A stretch of DNA of 64,000 nt from Lachnospiraceae bacterium (GTDB lineage Bacteria; Bacillota; Clostridia; Lachnospirales; Lachnospiraceae), in assembly GCA_016290615.1 (NCBI GenBank), contig JAEEUS010000003.1:1-64000 (forward strand), in the 5' to 3' direction. This document shows, piece after piece, positions 60,672-64,000 of this stretch; within the stretch, counting starts at the first letter, position 1; the number at the start of each line of letters is the position of its first letter. The position numbers and the translations under genes were made by a program. A model generated the notes under the pieces. It was given only the letters and a program-made list of their open reading frames with translations. It made no database searches and was not told the origin of the DNA.

Positions 60672-61964
60672 TTATTTGTTTTCGAATCTTACAGCTATGG
60701 AATTTGCATGTGCCGTAAGACATTCTTTTTTAGCGAAATACTCTATCTTTTCATGTACGGATTTTAATCCTTCTTCAGAATAACTGATTATGCTTGTTTT
60801 TTTAGTAAAGTCATCAACATTCAGAGGTGAGAAGAACTTTGCTGTTCCGTTAGTAGGCAATATGTGATTAGGACCAGCGAAGTAATCACCAAGAGGCTCT
60901 GATGAGTAGGGACCGATAAAGATAGCACCTGCATTTCTTATTTTTGTCATTACCCTTGCTGAGTCAGTCATCATTATCTCAACATGTTCACTTGCTATTT
61001 CGTTTGCGGCTTCAATAACATCATCAATATTGTCGGCTACTAGTATATATCCATAGTTATCAAGGGATTTTTGTATTATCTCTTTTCTTTCATAAACTGC
61101 AGTGAAAGCATCAACCTCTTCATTAACCTTCTTAGCCAAGTCCATACTTGTTGTGATAAGAATGGCACTTGCCAGCTCGTCATGTTCGGCCTGTGAAAGC
61201 AGATCCGCAGCAACATATCTTGGATTAGCAGTTTCATCAGCTAATACAAGTATTTCACTGGGTCCTGCAATTGAATCTATACCTACTTGACCGAATACAG
61301 CTTTTTTGGCTAGTGCAACAAAGATATTACCGGGGCCTGTAATCTTGTCAACTTTTTTAATTGACTCAGTACCGTATGCAAATGCAGCTACGGCCTGGGC
61401 TCCGCCTATCTTGTATATCTCATCTACTCCTGCAATATCTGCAGCAACTAATGTTACGGGCTGTACCTGACCGCCTACTGCAGGTGTTGCGAGTGCTATC
61501 CTTTCAACTCCCGCCACTTTAGCTGGAATGATATTCATAAGCACACTGCTAGGATAATATGCCTTTCCGCCTGGAGCATAACAGCCAACTGAATCTATCG
61601 CAACTATTTTTTGTCCGAGTATTGAACCGTCTTTTTTGCTGTAGAACCAACTATCCCTAAGCTGTTTCTGGTGAAATACTCTTATGTTTTCAGCAGCTTC
61701 TTTTAGTATTTCTATAAAGTGAGGATCTACCTGTTTATACGCTTCTTCAATCTCAGATCTTGTAACTTTTACATTTGAACTGTTTATATCCCATTTATCA
61801 AATCTGTTTGTGAGTTCAAATACGGCATCGTCGCCACGTTCTCTTACATCTGAAAGAATGTCAGCAACAGTCTTTTCATATTCGGTATACTGACTCGGGC
61901 TTCTCTTAAGAAGATTTTTCAGTATATCCTGTTTGGTCTCATTAGTTAGATTAACAATTCTCAT
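60672..61964 (-). CDS. hisD: Histidinol dehydrogenase
   Basis: CYAPGGKAYYPSSVLMNIIPAKVAGV; DSIAGPSEILVLAD; SEHVEIM; start ATG 61964 (MRIVNLTNE). Confidence 0.97.
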   Translation of the reverse strand: MRIVNLTNETKQDILKNLLKRSPSQYTEYEKTVADILSDVRERGDDAVFELTNRFDKWDINSSNVKVTRSEIEEAYKQVDPHFIEILKEAAENIRVFHQKQLRDSWFYSKKDGSILGQKIVAIDSVGCYAPGGKAYYPSSVLMNIIPAKVAGVERIALATPAVGGQVQPVTLVAADIAGVDEIYKIGGAQAVAAFAYGTESIKKVDKITGPGNIFVALAKKAVFGQVGIDSIAGPSEILVLADETANPRYVAADLLSQAEHDELASAILITTSMDLAKKVNEEVDAFTAVYERKEIIQKSLDNYGYILVADNIDDVIEAANEIASEHVEIMMTDSARVMTKIRNAGAIFIGPYSSEPLGDYFAGPNHILPTNGTAKFFSPLNVDDFTKKTSIISYSEEGLKSVHEKIEYFAKKECLTAHANSIAVRFENK

Positions 61965-61969
61965 ATATA

Positions 61970-63601
61970 TCAAACCTCTTTTAATTTGTTTATTATCTTG
62001 CGTATACGTTCTGAGTGCATCTGCATACTTACCTGGTTGACAATCATACGAGCCGAAAGATCGCATATTGTCTCAAGAACTTCAAGACCGTTTTCTCTGA
62101 GTGTTGATCCGGTCTCCACTATATCTACTATAACATCGCCAAGCCCGACTATAGGGCCAAGTTCAACCGATCCGTTAAGCTTGATGATATCGACAGTCTG
62201 ATGTTTCTTATTGTAGAAATAATCCTTGGCTATTACCGGGTATTTAGAACATACTCTTATCATCTCATGATGTTTAAGAAGTTCCCCCGCCTCATGAGGT
62301 CCGCATACACACATACGGCATTTACCAAATCCGAGATCGAGTACTTCATAGACTCTGCGATTCTCTTCCATTATGGTATCCTTGCCCACTACTCCGATAT
62401 CGGCAGCACCATATTCAACATATGTAGGAACATCTGGACCCTTTGAAAGAAAGAATTTAAGTTTAAGTTCTTCATTTACAAAGATAAGCTTTCTTGTATC
62501 CTTGTCCTTCATTTCCTCGCAGGTTATGCCTATGCTTTCGAGCAAAGCTAAAGTCTTATCTGCAAGTCTTCCTTTTGTGAGAGCAAATGTAAGATATTCG
62601 TCGTCTTTACTCTCATTTCTCTCCTGCTTACAAAGAGCATTCATAAGGTCATCGATAACTACGACAAAACCTACAGCAGGTGCAGCTTTTCCGAACTGAC
62701 TGAGGAGATTGTCATAGCGACCACCCTTTACAATGGCATCACCGTTACCGACCGCATAACCTTTGAATATCATCCCAGTATAATATCTGTACTTGCTCAG
62801 CATTCCGAGATCAAAGAAGATATATTCATCTATTCCGCAGTTTACTGCGCTGTTATATACTTCAATAAGTCTGTTGATAGCTGACTTTGATCTTTCGTTT
62901 TCTGCCAGTGAAAGAGCATTTTCAAGGCAGTTGATCCCGCCTACAAGATCGTTTATAGCAAGTATCTTATCCTGTTTGTCATCTGACAGATTGATACTTG
63001 ACATATATTCCTTAACGCCGAAGAAATTTTTGTTGGAAACATAATCACGAAGTGTAAGCTCGGTATCTTCATCAAATCCAAGTTCTTCGCATAAGCCCCT
63101 GAAGAATTCAACATTTCCTATACATATTCTGAATTTCTTAAGGCCGGCAGCTTTAAGTGACTGAGCAGCCAAACGTATAACTTCAACATCTGATTCAACA
63201 CTGCTCTCACCTATGAGCTCAACGCCCATCTGCGTGGTCTCTTTAAGCTTTCCCTGAAGTTCTGCTGTGTTGACGTAAGCATTCCCTTTATAAGTCAGAC
63301 GAAGTACATTATTATCCTCAAGGAAATACTTTGAAGCGCATCGAGCTATGCTTGGTGTAAAGTCACTGCGCAGAACCATAGTCTGACCGTTGTTGTCAGT
63401 AAACTTATACAGACCATTAGTGTCTGTCGTCCCTATATCTCCGCTGAACAGATCAAAGTATTCGAAACTGGGAGTCTGTATATCCTGATATCCATATGAA
63501 ATGAACATATCATGGATGGTATTTTCAACTTTAAGCTTTTTCTGATATTCATCTCCGTATATATCTCTGACGCCGTCAGGAGTATGTAATAATTGTTTCA
63601 T
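61970..63601 (-). CDS. hisZG: Fused ATP phosphoribosyltransferase regulatory (HisZ) and catalytic (HisG) protein
   Basis: HisZ part LHTPDGVRDIYGDEYQKK...MVLRSDFTPSIAR...; HisG part LTFALTKGRLADKTLALLESIGI...YVEYGAADIGVVGKDTIME...VDIVETGSTLRENGL in one uninterrupted frame. Confidence 0.95.
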   Translation of the reverse strand: MKQLLHTPDGVRDIYGDEYQKKLKVENTIHDMFISYGYQDIQTPSFEYFDLFSGDIGTTDTNGLYKFTDNNGQTMVLRSDFTPSIARCASKYFLEDNNVLRLTYKGNAYVNTAELQGKLKETTQMGVELIGESSVESDVEVIRLAAQSLKAAGLKKFRICIGNVEFFRGLCEELGFDEDTELTLRDYVSNKNFFGVKEYMSSINLSDDKQDKILAINDLVGGINCLENALSLAENERSKSAINRLIEVYNSAVNCGIDEYIFFDLGMLSKYRYYTGMIFKGYAVGNGDAIVKGGRYDNLLSQFGKAAPAVGFVVVIDDLMNALCKQERNESKDDEYLTFALTKGRLADKTLALLESIGITCEEMKDKDTRKLIFVNEELKLKFFLSKGPDVPTYVEYGAADIGVVGKDTIMEENRRVYEVLDLGFGKCRMCVCGPHEAGELLKHHEMIRVCSKYPVIAKDYFYNKKHQTVDIIKLNGSVELGPIVGLGDVIVDIVETGSTLRENGLEVLETICDLSARMIVNQVSMQMHSERIRKIINKLKEV

Positions 63602-63636
63602 TTGTCTTAATATTATCTCCAATTCACTTTATCTTG

Positions 63637-63664
63637 GTAACGTGCTACCATATTAGCGTGTTAC
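63637..63664. promoter_or_regulatory. Imperfect palindrome downstream of his promoter (candidate operator)
   Basis: GTAACGTGCTA-CCATAT-TAGCGTGTTAC; outer 5 bp and inner 4 bp of each arm symmetric. Confidence 0.6.
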
Positions 63665-63672
63665 TTTAATGT

Positions 63673-63701
63673 AGTATATATGAAGTGATATATTCTGTCA
63701 A
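63673..63701 (-). promoter_or_regulatory. Sigma-A-type promoter for his operon
   Basis: Minus strand TTGACA-N17-TATACT. Confidence 0.8.
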
Positions 63702-64000
63702 CCCTCATTATCTCTTAATCTTAAGTCTTTATTCACATAGTCAAGATAAGGAATAAATATCGGTTCTACGTGCTCAAAAAAGAATTCCTTATCTAACTCG
63801 TCATGCCTGAAACTCTTTCTTCCTCCGCTTGATGCTCTTTCCCAGAAGACAAGTAATTCACTCAGCCGCAGATAGTAGTACTCTTCTTTCTTTGAAAAAT
63901 AAAGAAGAAAGAATGCTATACCACCCTGACGCTCGAATTCCTTCATGAATTCAACCTGATGTTCATGAATGTTTTGGAGCGAAAAAGTATCATAGGCACA
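63698..64000 (-). CDS. recU: Holliday junction resolvase RecU, 3' part only
   Basis: Frame open to window edge: CAYDTFSLQNIHEHQVEFMKEFERQGGIAFFLLYFSKKEEYYYLRLSELLVFWERA. Confidence 0.88.
   Translation of the reverse strand, partial: CAYDTFSLQNIHEHQVEFMKEFERQGGIAFFLLYFSKKEEYYYLRLSELLVFWERASSGGRKSFRHDELDKEFFFEHVEPIFIPYLDYVNKDLRLRDNEG

Noticed and set aside
1-64000. Possible defence island, prophage, CRISPR, or biosynthetic cluster
   Set aside because: Systematically looked through the ORF list; nearly all genes map to conserved housekeeping families and no such hallmark genes or direct-repeat arrays were seen.

Overview
This 64 kb window looks like ordinary core chromosome from a low/mid-GC Firmicute, probably Lachnospiraceae judged from gene content and order (inference; no search run). 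I see no CRISPR array, rRNA, tRNA, prophage or IS element. From position 1 to about 46.3 kb almost every gene is on the + strand, in tightly packed operons: phoH(partial)-ybeY-flippase-FAD dehydrogenase-proB-DUF896-5-FCL-proA-miaB-mutS-mutL-miaA-Al-resistance/MGL family-mreB-mreC-mreD-PBP2-minC-rodA-mgsA-dac; a P-loop protein; HlyD-like-yggS-sepF; aroB-lspA-rluD-cmk-like; moxR-DUF58-transglutaminase-B12/radical SAM-DUF2344-rng; DUF1189-like; rplU-prp-rpmA; obg-yhbY-nadD-yqeK-rsfS-lipid kinase-hybrid histidine kinase. After 46.3 kb come lexA and a divergent LysM/YneA-like gene, an AI-2E-type transporter, a TtcA-like ATPase, a Xer-type recombinase, small enzymes, a TetR/MMPL/heptad-repeat exporter cluster, a his operon (hisZG fusion, hisD, hisB, HisIE with an extra N-terminal domain) and partial recU. 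I did not find a clearly new multi-gene system. The best leads are: (1) minC directly followed by rodA with no minDE, and with its RSGQ MinD-binding motif degenerated; (2) a HisIE protein carrying an N-terminal HisF/HisA-like barrel that lacks both catalytic aspartates; (3) a HisZ-HisG fusion with a palindrome just downstream of its promoter; (4) a tandem array of LexA-like boxes over the promoter of a YneA-like LysM gene; (5) an MgsA with Asp71->Glu at the catalytic base position.
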